Shown one piece after another: positions 1 through 11,689 of a stretch of DNA of 64,000 bases. Each line of letters begins with the position of its first letter. The stretch's first letter is position 1. Below the pieces are notes generated by a model, which did not search any database, was not told where the DNA came from, and worked only from the letters and a program-made list of their open reading frames with translations. Location of the stretch: the NCBI GenBank assembly GCA_037127315.1, contig JBBBDQ010000445.1, positions 2,294,001 to 2,358,000 on the forward strand, written 5' to 3'. This stretch comes from Ascarosepion bandense. Taxonomy: Eukaryota; Mollusca; Cephalopoda; Sepiida; Sepiidae. The position numbers and the translations under genes were made by a program.

Positions 1-530
1 AGGAAAGTCACTATTGATCTGCAGCATTTCAGTTTATCGAATATGACAGATTTAATTTCTCAAGTTTCAAGCTGATTATTTGAAAAGTAAACTGCAAATA
101 TTTGATTACATTTTATTTTTAAATTTTAATATTTCTAAATTTGCTGCTTGAAGAACAATCATTGCCCTTAACATTGTGAAAAAAAGTACAAAATGCATTC
201 AGTTTAAAAATAAGGATAAAATACTTTAATCTATTGATCATTTTTTTTTGTTTTAGTTTTCTCAAATTTACTACAAAATTCTTACTGATTTGAGATAATT
301 TTCTTTTTAAGTATCCAGATTAAAGTAAAGGTAGATGTTAGTATCCCATTATGCTGGAACCAGGATCCATCTGGAGCTTATTAATTCTAAATCTGAGTAA
401 AACTTGTTGAAGCAGTGTTGTTAGATTTTGAAAGCTCTGTGCTGCTAAATTTTGAATTGGCATAGATTATTTTAAATGTAAAAAGTTGGAAGTGTTGTCG
501 CCAGACTTTTTTTTTTTTAATTAGTTCACT
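1..530. other. Non-coding AT-rich sequence, nothing recognised
   Basis: No ORF, splice-flanked exon or repeat family is recognisable here. The sequence is AT-rich with short poly-T runs. Confidence 0.5.
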
Positions 531-1330
531 GCAAGCAAGGCAATAAAGCCATTAAAATACAAGATGCCATGAGAAAAAAGAAAAAAATAACAAAAGAAAA
601 GAAATTAAAAAGACAGAAGATAATGATAGATATTGCATTTAGATTTTTGAAGATCAAGGTTAACTAGAAAGCAAGAGTCCAGAATAGTTCCACAAGTGAA
701 AAGTGCAAGAGAAGAAACTATTAACATAGAACTTAATTACATGTAGCCATTTCAGTCACAGTATCAAAAAGGAAAGCTTATCAGAACACTTGCCATGAAA
801 ATATTTATGGAAAAGGTACAATAAAACATGTTACAGTGGTGAGAAAGTGACTATAGTTAAAATACCAGGTCCACAAACAAGAAACTGTTAGCATAGAACC
901 CACGGTTACATCTAGTCAATTCAAGTGTAAATGGATGAGGCCTAGTTGCCAATCTAATACTGCACTTAAATTCATAAAGTTTAGGTAGCACAGCAAATAG
1001 TTCATCTGAACAATTACCATGAAAGTATTTATAGAAAAAGCACAGAGAAGCAACTTTATAGTGATGGAAAAGTGACTGAAGCTGTCAGGTCAGGACCAAT
1101 AATATTGCTGATTCTTTTATGGATTTTATCAAGAATCTCTAAATATATAGCAGGTTCACTAAACCATATGTGGCAGCAATATTTGAAGCATGGATGGATG
1201 AATGGTAAACTTGAAGATATTTAAGATAGATTCTGGTGAGAAAAAATATCTAGCATGATACAGTGAGCCAACATTCTTAGCCACTGACCTGGCAATGGAT
1301 TCAATATAGTCTTTTCAATTTCTCATTGTC
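530..1330 (-). mobile_element. Decayed 3' part of the main APE LINE, minus strand
   Basis: The stretch aligns by eye with the minus-strand LINE copies at 25370..25990 and 62440..63260. It shares the reverse-complement blocks for the C-terminal region: the 'ccacaagtgaaaagtgcaag' type block (cf. 25650), the 'gaaagtatttatagaaaaag' block (cf. 62525) and the 'ttctggtgagaaaaa' block (cf. 62740). All frames are broken. The block around 690..800 is partly repeated at 870..1040, so the copy may contain an internal duplication or two overlapping insertions. No protein could be made from it. Confidence 0.6.
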
Positions 1331-1735
1331 TAGTCTCTGAATAGATGTGTTAAGATTTAGATTTCAGTTATTATTCAACTCTTTTTATTTAAATTGGTTT
1401 GCTGTTTCAATCAGAATATCTAGCCAATAATATTAATTGATAATTGAAACCTTCCTGTTTATTAATTAGAATTTTATGTGCCTTTTAATTATAGATCTAG
1501 TTCTACACAGAGTTTAAGTAGAATGATTTTTCATTTGTTAACAGTCATGTTAATGTCCTAGTTTGTGCATGACTGACCAAAGTATCAGCTTGCCTGATGG
1601 AAAATGGGTCCTTGATGGAGTAGACCCTCTATATCAAATAAAAATACAATAAAGAAACATACACAGATGACTGTTTTAGCAATAAAAAGGAATAAGAACT
1701 TCATAAAGTCATTTGCATGCCATCAGTTACTAGTT

Positions 1736-1912
1736 CAATGTGAGAGGACATTTTCGAAGCTAAAGATCCTATGAACAGGATTAAGAAATTTGATGCCTGA
1801 GGAGAATTTGGAATCCTTCATGTTGCTATCCATTGAAAAGGAATTGTTAGATGAATTGGATGCAGAATCAATTCTTGGCAGATTTGAACAATCATCCAGT
1901 GAACACAAATGA
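1736..1912 (+). pseudogene. hAT-type transposase C-terminal dimerisation fragment
   Basis: One plus-strand frame reads about 58 residues with a single in-frame TGA near residue 13. It contains the C-E-R-T-F-S-K-L-K core and a following M-L-L-S-I-E block, then an acidic tail. This pattern is typical of the hAT C-terminal dimerisation domain found in DUF4371/ZMYM1-like transposases. The rest of the transposase (zinc finger, DDE core) was not found upstream. It is therefore a short, stop-interrupted relic. The match rests on motif recognition only; a search against the hAT dimerisation family would settle it. Confidence 0.6.
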
Positions 1913-2378
1913 TTACTTTTAATATAGTGAACTGCATGCAATGCTCTATTCTACTTTTTAAACCATCTGTTAATCTGTAAATTTTGCAGTAAACTATTTA
2001 AAAACATCAACTAATTACTTACAAAATTCAATTATAATGTCTATTTAGATTTGATATCTACTGCCAGCAATATGTATAGTGTATATACATTCTAATTACT
2101 AAGGAATGCATATTATTTTCACAAAAATTTTAATTGTACCTATTTTTTTTTCCACATGTGTTTTTAATGTGAATGTTTAAAATTTCAGCATTTTCAACAT
2201 TTCCTGTCTGTGCATAATTATAACAAACCTTTTCATTTTTATATCCTTCCTCCCACTTCCTACAGATATAATTGCATCAATAAGAACATTACTTTAGTCC
2301 AATAAAGTTCAAAAGTATGAAATGAACCACATGAAATATCTTCCACTTTGTCATTTATTTCCCTAACATTGTTCTGAT
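1913..2378. other. AT-rich non-coding sequence
   Basis: No gene or recognised repeat is seen. Base composition is strongly AT with poly-T runs. Confidence 0.45.
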
Positions 2379-2699
2379 ATATAAAAAACTAGCATCATAG
2401 CCCAGCGTGCAATGTTTACAATGCTCACACAAACATCAAATCTCATGATGAAATAATGTGTATAATATTAAATGGATAAATTCCTTTAAAACTCAGTGAC
2501 ATAAAAAATAATTATATAAAAAATTGTTGTTTAAAAATTGTTAAAAAATTCCATTAAAAAATCTGTTTTTTTTTTGTTTTGTGTAAAAATGATTTGATGT
2601 TTTGTGTGACATTGTAAACAACATTGCGCTTGTATTTGTTTCAAAATTACAGAGGAAAATATTTACATTTTTTTGTTGATTAAATGAATTTTTAAAATG

Positions 2700-2955
2700 G
2701 GATAAAAATTAAATATAAAGGCTCATTTTTTAATAAAAAATATTTTGTCGCATTTGACATGGGTGATTTTGATTTCTGTGACGAAATTCAGCAACCATCT
2801 TAGATGTTTTATAGAAAAAACATCGGAATAAAATTAAATATAAAAGCACATTTTTTTTTTTTAATAAAAAAATATTTTAGTTGCGTTTGACGCGTGTGAT
2901 TTGATTTCTATGATGTAATTTAGCAACCATCTTAGATTTTAGATGTTTTATGAAG
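2700..2955. repeat. Two diverged tandem units of about 125 bp
   Basis: Two consecutive blocks, about 2702..2825 and 2831..2955, share the order: 'attaaatataaa', 'ttttttaataaaaaa', 'tattttgtcgcatttgac' or its variant, a 'gtgatttgatttct' segment and 'cagcaaccatcttagatg'. The second unit carries extra A/T insertions. The pair lies inside a larger block that ends near 3160 with a CA-rich segment and a 'ttttatatatatagat' tail, a common terminal pattern of short invertebrate repeats. Confidence 0.6.
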
Positions 2956-3160
2956 CAAATGTAAACAATCGGCCCCATTGGTCAAAAAGTGTGAAAAGGA
3001 AAATTTCTGAACTTAAAACTCAAAAAGTATGTGTCGACCTGGCTTCCCTGTAGATATGTGTCCCTAGAAAGTTTGAATGGCGTGGCTTAAAAAATGTAGG
3101 CATGCATAGGGAACAGTCACACACAGACACACAGATTGCCTTTTATATATATAGATTATA

Positions 3161-4404
3161 AATTACATTCTCCCTTAAGTTATAAAATTTGAATTTCTAT
3201 TTTCTTTTACTTACATGTTATATCAACTGTGATGAGAAAAGGAGTTCAGTCAATGTTTGCATATTAGATGAAATTTCAAAGAGACATTTGCAACTGAAAA
3301 GTTACGATTAGGTTATCTCTTTAACGATGAATTTAAAAGACTACAGAAACTCGATTATGCTGTCATTTATTTTGCTCTTTACTCTCAAAGCCTTGTTCAC
3401 TTGAATTTTGTCGATTAAGATATTAGCATTCTTAAAAAGCAGTGATGGATTTCTTCTGTCTTGTTAATGTTGACAAACAGCAGTATGCATCCACCTTGAA
3501 AGGCAATATTGATAAAGCTCACTTTTGAAAGTTTCTAACTATTTCAAGAAGCAATAAAAACACCAACAGTAGATTTAATTCTTCTATCATATCAAGGTCA
3601 AAAAGAAATCAGCTTAGTAAATAACCAGTTCACAGTAAGTATTGGTTCACTAACACTGACTAACAAACAAGTCCACGCATTTATTGTGCAAATTAGAATA
3701 TTTTTATAAGTTGTCTGACTGGTATCAATTTAGATCAATCTGTTTGTATTCCTTAATCTGTTTAACATTTTTGGCAATTCTTGATTTGTTGAATGTTCTT
3801 GTTTATACATAGAATATTTTATGAAATACATGTTTAACACGGATTATTTTTGGTGTTAAAATAAGTAATGATGTTTACAGAAATACTCATTTATGATTAA
3901 GCATTTAAAAATTATGGAATATTTTGCTTGGGTGTATTTTTTAATGTAGATGGAAGTAAGTTTTAACTCTTAACTTTTTATGATTTTTTTTATTATAAAT
4001 TGTATCAGCTTTGTATAAGGTTCTAATGAAATGTTTCAGAGCATATTTTATATCAAGAACAAATTCTTAGATAGAATTATATTTTGAAAAACAGTGATTT
4101 ACAATATTAAAAAGTAGTAGTTTTACCTACATATTAATAAATTTAAATTAACTTTTAATTAGAGAGGGATTGCTCCATAGATACATAATTATTAATCAAA
4201 TTCTGATATTTGTTTAAAGCCATTGTCATAGAAATGCTAAAAAAAGGGAAAAGTTGCAATAAAACCAATTTTTATTTATTTATTTATTTTTTTTACATAT
4301 TTTGCGACTGTTGTAAGGCTTGGCTGTTTTATTATACTCCATGTTATGTCTGGTTCTTTTCCATTTTTCAATTTCCACATGTGCCTAGCCAATTTTGTAC
4401 AATT
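3161..4404. other. AT-rich non-coding sequence
   Basis: No supported gene. A 71-codon plus-strand ORF at 4210..4425 is hydrophobic, runs through a TTTA microsatellite and overlaps the end of a minus-strand Penelope-like relic, so it is treated as chance. Confidence 0.45.
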
Positions 4405-4405
4405 T

Positions 4406-5165
4406 TTAAAAGTTTTCTAGTTTAAATTTAGACCTATGGTTATTACATCTAGTCTTAAAAGTGTTTTTGGTTGATCCCAAATATGTTTTGTTTTGGTCAT
4501 TTAAGTCAGGTAGTTTTGCTTTGTAAATGATTTCTTTTGTATTACAAAATCCTTGAAGTGGGCATTTAATTTTGTCTCTACAATTACATTCCTTATTAAT
4601 GATTTTGTTTTGTATGTTGCTATTTAGGTTTCTGGCATTTTGTTTCTTTATGTAATTTTTGACTGTATTCTTATTGAAGATTTTATTTAATTCTGAGTTT
4701 TCGAGAAAGTGTTTATCGACCAGTTTAAAAAGTATTTGTCCTAATTTGGTTTTTACTTCTAAATTAAATGATGGATTGAACCAGATAATATTTTGATTCC
4801 TCTTATTGTTTTTTATTTGTCTGTCTGGTTGGGGATTGTATTCTAAAATGTTCTTACGACCAGATTTTCTTAGGGCATCTTCATAATTTTTTTTTCTTTT
4901 TGTCATCAAATATTGTTTTGTTTGACAAATGTTTTGATAACCTGTGCTCGATTCCTTTATGAATGTGCTTGATTATGCTTGTGGGTTGGTTAGATCTTGT
5001 GTTTAGGTACTTAAATTTGCATTTGCTTTCATAAACAGAGAGACATTGCCAGTTTGTAAATTTAATTCTACATCTAAATATTGTAATACTTTTCTATCTG
5101 TTTCAACTATTATTTCAAAATCTAGTTGTTTGAAGAGTTTGTGAAGTGTTTTCTTTATTTTATCA
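4406..5165 (-). pseudogene. Penelope-like retroelement, RT thumb to GIY-YIG endonuclease
   Basis: The 167-residue minus-strand ORF (4406..4909) carries the linker and endonuclease end of a Penelope-like element. A cysteine cluster of the form C-x-C-x(6)-C-P-L-x(3)-C is followed by I-I-Y-K-A and, some 15 residues later, K-T-Y-L-G-S-T and an R-x(3)-H-R-S-K-F-K block. These are the hallmarks of the GIY-YIG nuclease that follows reverse transcriptase in these elements. Upstream on the same strand, 4910..5160 translates to the RT thumb region, with an L-Q-Y-L-D-V-E-L-N-L block and an I-I-K-H-I-H-K block, in another frame. The RT catalytic palm is missing. The fragment abuts a mariner relic at 5165. 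It is 5'-truncated and inactive. Confidence 0.75.
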
Positions 5166-5780
5166 TTCTATCTGCAACTCTTCTGGAAAATTTCCTTGTT
5201 TAAGTCGGTGAATGCTGCCATAATCCTTGCATTCAGTTCATCTTTGGTGTTATAAGGAGTTTTGTTGGTCTCTTGCTCAACTGCCCCCCAAACATAATAA
5301 TCAAGATGGTTGCAGTCTTGGGAGTTTGATGGCCGGATGTAAGGGGTGATATGATTGCACAAATTATCTGACAGCCATGACCAAGTTCTCCTGCTTGTGT
5401 GGCATGGTGAAGAGTCCTGTTACCAGATTTAGGACCTTCCAGCAGTCACCCTCTTGACCCAAGGCAGCACTACCTCCAATATGGGCATTCATGTTGAGTC
5501 TGAGACCTTCACCAACAAACCTGTGAGTTCTTATCACAGTGGTCAGAGTGAAATTTCTGAGCTGCTGTACCTTTGTAATCACCAATAGGCTCAACTAACT
5601 CTTTCCGAACCCTCTGCATTGTCCTCAGATTGACACCTAAATACTCATAAATGTTCATATTTAAGTTTCAGTACAACATACTGTTTCCAAATTTGTAGAT
5701 TGAATTGCATCATGGTGCTCTTTTTCTCAAAGACTGTGCCTAACTGACCCTACTATAACCCCCCCCCCCACACACACATC
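5165..5780 (-). pseudogene. Mariner-like transposase relic
   Basis: The minus-strand ORF at 5168..5362 contains the pattern P-S-N-S-Q-D-C-N-x-L-D-Y-Y-V-W-G followed by an E-L-N-A-R-I block. This matches the end of a Tc1/mariner DDE catalytic core (the 'P-D-x-x-P-x-D-Y-x-x-W-G' box) and its C-terminal tail. Further upstream on the minus strand (5364..5600) an H-T-S-R block precedes it in a different frame. An N-terminal relic continues to a poly-C/CA tract at 5760..5780. Several stops and frame changes break the reading frame. Confidence 0.65.
5760..5779. repeat. Poly-C run followed by (CA)n
   Basis: A run of 12 cytosines passes directly into CA dinucleotides at the outer edge of a mariner-like relic. 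The same poly-C to CA or CCA arrangement recurs at 39427 and 44023, also at mariner edges. Confidence 0.8.
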
Positions 5781-6690
5781 ACTTTTAATAATTATTAATT
5801 ATGCCCCTTTGATTTCAACTCCCAGCATTTTAATAAGTTTTTTTAAAATTTTAAAATTTTTTATCTTCATGTAATCTTTGTCTATTTAAATTTTACTCTT
5901 GATATATAATTATACAGTAACCTACCTTTATAAAATTTAACTCCCATGAACATCAAGTGAATTTAAATTCAAATATATTAAACGGTCAGTTTGTAATATG
6001 CACCTGATGATTGTATAACGCATGAAACCAAGTTATGCCATGTGTGTGTAAGAATTATTAGTTGACTGGAGAAAGGAACATTTCCCAGCTGAGATGCCTT
6101 CATCAAAGTTTTTCCTTCACATCTTTTGCAAGAGGAAAAAAAAGATTATATATATATATATATATATATATAGATGATATGTTTGCCTTTTTATAGAACT
6201 TAAACAGTGCCACCTAACGGGTGCCTTGGTAAAGCCAAGTGGAGTAAATCACTCTCAAAATATCAAATGATATATTTTAGTTTTATTTTTCATGGTTATT
6301 GTGCACAACTCTTTTTTATTCTTTAAACATTACAATTAAAAATAATAATGTACACTAAATATAAAACTTATGTCAATAGGATTATAATTAAGTATTGATA
6401 TTAGTAAAATTTAAATTAAACCAGATGATATTTATTATTAAGAGGCATGTGTTTTATATATATAAATATTGATGAGCATGTCATCATTTATCATATTTAT
6501 AAATATTCTTAATATTTTAGTTATTTTTAGTCCTGTGAGGGAAATAATTTAATTAGTTAAATTAAAATATAGGAATTAGTAAAGCAACATACTGATTTTT
6601 GATGTTTCTCATGTTATTTTTATCAATAAAAATTTATCATTATAATGTGGATTGATATTTTTCTCATTTGAAAATCTGGCTTTGTTACCT
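5780..6690. other. AT-rich non-coding stretch with a (TA)n microsatellite
   Basis: A (TA)n tract lies at about 6147..6172. No gene is supported in the remainder. Confidence 0.5.
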
Positions 6691-6779
6691 GACCATAGTT
6701 GAAACAGTGTATTTTAACCAAAGGTATTACATTTATGCATTAAAATGTGATACCTTAAAAAATGCAAGTAATTTGAAAA

Positions 6780-7050
6780 ATAATGATACTATTGTGGGAA
6801 ATTGGAGAGCCGATTTTGAATTTCAATCAAGTTCATTGCATTCACTTATGCATAAATATCCTTGAGAAATGTATCATTTCATCCCTTTTCCCCATCTATG
6901 AGTTAAACAGTAGGATGTGTATATGGAAAAATTATTGTTTTAAAAAATTGTTAATCCAATAAAATGTAAAAGAAAATTATTCTTACAATCTAAAACATAT
7001 TTCAGGTTTAAAAAAGCTGCAAAAAGCTAGTTGATAACTTTAAAAAAACA
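6780..7050 (+). mobile_element. Degenerate SINE body
   Basis: The block resembles the body of the SINEs elsewhere in this window: an 'attcacttatgcataaatat' segment, 'tctatgagttaaacagtagg', an 'aaaaattattgttttaaaa' segment and finally 'gctagttgataactttaaaa'. The last motif matches the 3' end of the composite SINE at 49875..49926 and 54565..54620, and the similar blocks near 8150 and 11600. No clear tRNA-like or 5S head remains. Confidence 0.5.
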
Positions 7051-7546
7051 AGTCAATCACTCAACATGATATTGTTGGGTGAGATTTGCAGTTATGTTCA
7101 GCTAAAGAAGAAAAGTCGTTTTCAAAAGTGATAATTATTGTTAATGACTATTTGTAAACAAACAAAAAAAAATCTAGATGAAAAAAAAAAGAATAGAAAT
7201 ATACAGATGTGCAAAAAATTGAACAGAATAAAAAGGTTGCAATGGAGAAAATTTCAATGATAATATTTTTTTCTCTCATAATTTTCTTTTGAAAGGTAAC
7301 ACAAAAGGCTCCAGAGTTGACTTGTACCCCTTAAAAATTTAATTTAAAAACTCATTCCTTTTTTCTTAAATGAATTCAAATCAAATATAATTTTCTATCT
7401 CAAGGTAATTTAACATTAGCCACTTGTAATGATAATTAAAACTATTATACTGTATCTGTTTATATTCTTGTGAAAATCAGCATATCTAGGACTGAAATAA
7501 GTGTTAACCCAGGCTGTTATTAAAAAGATCATTTGTCACAAATACT

Positions 7547-7548
<2 letters not shown>

Positions 7549-7612
<64 letters not shown>
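7549..7612. repeat. (CA)n-(TA)n compound microsatellite
   Basis: About 17 CA units pass directly into about 15 TA units. Confidence 0.95.
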
Positions 7613-7615
<3 letters not shown>

Positions 7616-7989
7616 GTTTGGAGAACTGATCTTGCTGCTAATCTCTCCACCCTTAATCTGCTTATGCAATGTTCTCTCAAATTTGTTCTTTTGTTTTATT
7701 ATTCTAACTACATGAATAGCAGAAGTCTTTCTCTGGGTTTTTTAAATGTCAAAAATGCATACAACTGCATAAGTTTACTATATTTTGTATCAATTGATTT
7801 CTTGAATTCTATCAGAATTGTAGCTTCCAAGCAATTAACAAAATAAGACTATTTTATCTTTGTAAAAATTCACAAAATCATAGACAAATATAAGACATAA
7901 AACAAAATTAAATTCTAGTGTTTCAATTTTCTCTAAAAATAACTATTATTTTCAAAATACTGTATTAATTTACATAATTACTGTATGCA

Positions 7990-8195
7990 AAAACCATTGG
8001 GAAAGGCATGAATCCATCTCTTTTCTCCATAGCTATAGGAAAAATAGTAGGACTTGTGTCTGGAAAAATGATTATCTCAAAAAAAATTGTTAATGCAATA
8101 TTTACTCACAAAAAAGGAGATCATTCTTAGAATAAAAATAAACATGTTTTGACTTAAAATAACCCACAAATTTGAAAACAAATGAATTAATCAAT
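7990..8195 (+). mobile_element. Degenerate SINE body
   Basis: The segments 'ggaaaggcatgaatccatct', a 'tagctatagg...atagtagg' segment and 'aaacatgttttgacttaaaa' follow in the same order as in the blocks at 6780 and 11430. The copy is much eroded and lacks a recognisable head. Confidence 0.45.
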
Positions 8196-8199
8196 ATTC

Positions 8200-10070
8200 T
8201 TATTCATGCTTTTCCTAATGGAAAGTAAACAGGGATTATCTGCTTACTGATGTTACTGTATGTTACTGTATTTTCTTGTGCGTAATTTTGAACTAGAATT
8301 AAAGGCAAAAATGATTGGATGGGCATTGTATTATATACAAGTACACATTTTCATAAATTTTTACTCAGTTTAAAAAACCTCTTATTTAAAACAGCAAGGT
8401 TGCATATATATTCAATAGAAACTAAATAAATAAATGGCAAATTCTCTCTGTTCATCTGTGGGTCTGAAACCATTCTAGTTTGTGCCACACTTGCTCTACA
8501 TAGACAAACATATACCTTTTTGGAATCAAGATGATCCTGGGATTGAAAACCTGCTCTTCATTTGGTGCTTGAACATCTAGCACAGGGATTTGTGCCTAGA
8601 TGAGGAGAGAACAGCTAAAAATTCCAATTTGAAAATAACTGAAAAAAATTAACGATTTTAATTTTTCAATTTATATTGAGTTTAAAGTAATACAAAAACT
8701 CTGTGAATTTAAAAACTTTGTTTAAAATTCAGTTTAAAATATCTCCAAAACTTTGTAAATTGAAAAAATCAATTTATTTCTTCAAAATGCCAAGGAATAA
8801 GAATTACAGTGAGAGATTTTGTTATAAAGTTTTGAAATCAGCAGAGTTTATGATTTGAAGAATTCCATTTTCAGCCTGAATTGGAATTTTGGTATAAATC
8901 ATTCTTTTGGCCAAAACTGGACTTATAGCCTGAATCAGAGTTAAAGTGAGGTTTTGAAGTTCCAAGATGTGAATTGAAGAATTCAAAGTTATTTTTTTCA
9001 AAATTATATTGTTACTGTTTTCTAAGCTGAACCAGAGGTCCTTTTAGTTTTGACTTTTGAGCCAGAGGCCCAACTTGATCTCACTTAAAAGTTCATACTG
9101 CAGCTTTTAAGCTAGGATATAATAAGTAGGCTGGTGTTGATAACAATTGTTTACAAAAGGTATTTGATATGTTGGCAATATTTGTTCTTTGGGAATCAGC
9201 ATAATTGAATGTCTTTTATTTCAGTTTTGCTCAAAAGGTAAAGTTTGTTTATATTCTGATTTTCATTTATTTTTATAAAATTTTCTCTCTTCATGAAAAA
9301 CAATATTTTTGTTATTTTCATATAGAAATACAATAAAGTCATATCAAACAGAAAAATATGTTAGATTAATTAATACCTTTAAATGTATTATCGGGTATGT
9401 CGCGTTAGCATCTTTTTCCAAAAATTAGAACGTAAGTTTTGAAATGGAAATTAGGAGAAAAAACGTGGAGTAATCTCAAGAAATAATAAAAAAAGGTTAA
9501 TTTCCCATTATTCCTTATAAGAACTTTCATATGTCTACCAAACAATCAGAACCTAATAAATCCTTATACATATGTATATTGTATAAATGTTTCACTTTGT
9601 TGTTAATCACAAAAACAGGCGTCATATAAGGCGCATCATAACAAAGTTGTAACCCTGATGTTTAAAACTAAAAGAAGCATATCCATATGACATACCAACT
9701 ACAATGAGAAAGTGACCAAAAAATTCAACAAACTTACTTGTAATATTCAACACATTTGTGAACCAAAAAATATGGATATTATGACTACTGCTACCCTTCA
9801 TCACCACAGCTAACCATGCTGGAAATGCAACATTTCCCTAACTCAACACTTAAAGGATTTAAATGCCCCTCAATATTTCTATATTAGAGTGACTCTAAAA
9901 TGATTCAATAATTCTAATTAAAAGCACAACTAGTGACTCCATGGAAATTTTTGTCAACATTGAAAACACAAAGTAGTAACTTGATGTGTGCTTACAAACC
10001 TTAACCAAAAAAAAAAATTATATATATTTGTATGTATAAAAACTTGAAGGTTGCAACAAACATGTCTTCA
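8200..10070. other. AT-rich non-coding sequence
   Basis: No gene or clear repeat is recognised. The 61-codon minus ORF at 9622..9807 has no recognisable features. Confidence 0.45.
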
Positions 10071-10079
10071 TCCAAACCC

Positions 10080-10600
10080 TTACAAAGATATATCTGAAAT
10101 TTACCCAAGTCCTGACTTGGCAGCTCAACTCCAGTCACTTTCTCACTAAGGAAATGTGGCTTCCCTCTGTCTCTTCTACAAATATTTTCTTGGCTTTTAC
10201 TCTGACAAGCTCTCTGGTGTCCTCTCTACACAAATTTACTCGAGCTACTAGACTGGCAACCTTTTTTACAGTCAGAAAAGTCAAATTTAGCCACTACTTC
10301 TACTCTAATAGCTTCTTTTCTCACACTTCTCGCCTGTGAAACTCCCTTCTGTATACTTGCTTCCCTGATAGCTACAATCTCCAAGAGTTTAAATGCAACG
10401 TCAATTGCCATCTCTTATCTCCTTGACTCCCATCCTTCTCTTGTCCTTTCCCTGACACTACCTGTATCTTGTTCTTTTCCCTTTTTTAGCTCTTTTCTCA
10501 TGTAACTCTCTTCATGTTGGTATTCCCATCCTTCTCTTACTCATTCTCTGATATCCCCTGTCACTTGTTTTCTTTTCTCTTTGCTTTCCCCTTATATATA
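10080..10600 (+). mobile_element. Decayed 3' end of the main APE LINE, plus strand
   Basis: Matches the last part of the LINE copy at 17830..18230. The segments 'tggcttccctctgtctcttc', 'gagctactagactggcaac', 'cttcttttctcacacttctc' and 'tccctgatagctacaatctc' align in order. They correspond to the C-terminal region of the reverse transcriptase ORF and the start of the 3' UTR. The frame is broken. The expected terminal box is absent here; an inverted version of it lies just downstream at 10616..10662. Confidence 0.75.
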
Positions 10601-10676
10601 TATATATATATATATTTTTCACCCCAAACAAGGCAGTACTACCACTGGTGCACAGGGTGAAATATATATATCTATA

Positions 10677-10722
<46 letters not shown>
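10592..10722. repeat. Two (TA)n tracts around an inverted LINE tail
   Basis: (TA)n at 10592..10615 and a (TG)n(TA)n tract at 10676..10722 flank a 45-bp reverse-complement copy of the LINE 3' terminal box ('caccccaaacaaggcagtac' onwards). Confidence 0.85.
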
Positions 10723-10726
<4 letters not shown>

Positions 10727-10901
10727 AATGAGCCAAACAAGTAAAACAGAATACTCACCCCAGGATATCTGTTAGGAGGCTTAAACCATAATAATAAGTC
10801 ACAGAACTGACCACTGCCTGCCAGTAATGTGTGTTAACCATGATAATTGTTGATTTTTCTCTGACCAAACATAACACAGCTATATATATATATATATATA
10901 T

Positions 10902-11186
10902 GAAATGATTTGTTTGAACATTATTTTTGATCAATACTTGTATTTAAGTAGATATTTTGTTTATAATCAAACAGTATTATATACTTATTTCTACCGGCCT
11001 GATTATTTATGATACATTTTTGTTATGAAAATGTGTCATTTGACAGTATTTGAACCTGCAACCCCTATCCACAGAGTAAATAAACAGGCTGGTAGAAATA
11101 AATATATAATACTGTTTGTTTATAAACAGTATATCTACTTAAATGCAAGTATTGATCAAAAATAATGTTCAAACAAATCATTTCAA
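10902..11186. mobile_element. Foldback element with arms of about 105 bp
   Basis: The left arm (10902..11005) and right arm (about 11079..11186) are reverse complements with only a few mismatches. The left outer end 'gaaatgatttgtttgaacat' matches the reverse complement of the right outer end, and the inner ends are 'atttctaccggcctg' and 'caggctggtagaaat'. The loop of about 75 bp contains 'atttgaacctgcaacccc', which resembles a tRNA B-box region. (TA)n tracts lie outside both arms. Class unknown; a MITE or foldback transposon is most likely. Confidence 0.8.
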
Positions 11187-11225
11187 ATTGGTGGTTGTTT
11201 ATAACCAGTTTCATTAATCTTCGTT

Positions 11226-11226
11226 A

Positions 11227-11268
<42 letters not shown>

Positions 11269-11269
11269 T
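11226..11269. repeat. (TA)n-(CA)n compound microsatellite
   Basis: About 14 TA units run into about 8 CA units immediately downstream of the foldback element. Confidence 0.9.
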
Positions 11270-11429
11270 CTTGGCTGTTGAGATAGAAAAAAGATACTGG
11301 TTCAATGTTATGAAGAAAATATTGTCTCTCTCCAGTTTCAAATTGAAAAAGTATAATAAATATTAAAGCACTTCTGTAATGTTTTCAGAGAAACATGTGC
11401 AAATAGTGTTATGGGTAATTGTACAGAAT

Positions 11430-11640
11430 GAGAAGTCAGGACTGATAAGCTCAAATTTTATTTGGAATTTGTTGCATTCAACTACATGCAAATACCCTTG
11501 TTATGGGTTAAATAGTAGGTTTTGTATTTGTAAAATATTCACTCTCAAAAACAGAATTATTTTTCTAATTCAAGATGTTTTGATTTTAAATAACTCACAA
11601 AGGATTGATAAGCTGTAAAAAAAAAATCAATCCAAAGAAA
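11430..11640 (+). mobile_element. Degenerate SINE body
   Basis: Contains 'gcaaatacccttg', 'atgggttaaatagtagg', 'caagatgttttgattttaaa' and 'ggattgataagctgt', in the same order as the SINE bodies at 6780 and 49390..49930. It has no intact head. A 79-codon ORF crossing it (11379..11618) is judged chance. Confidence 0.5.
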
Positions 11641-11689
11641 GCTTAATGATAGATGCTAAATTCTTTGGAATTAAATAGTATACAAGGTT

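Noticed and set aside
10512..10775. ORFs of 64 and 74 codons across TA tracts (also at 45300, 52496, 60535, 61065).
   Set aside because: Long Ile-Tyr repeats are translations of (TA)n microsatellites, not proteins.
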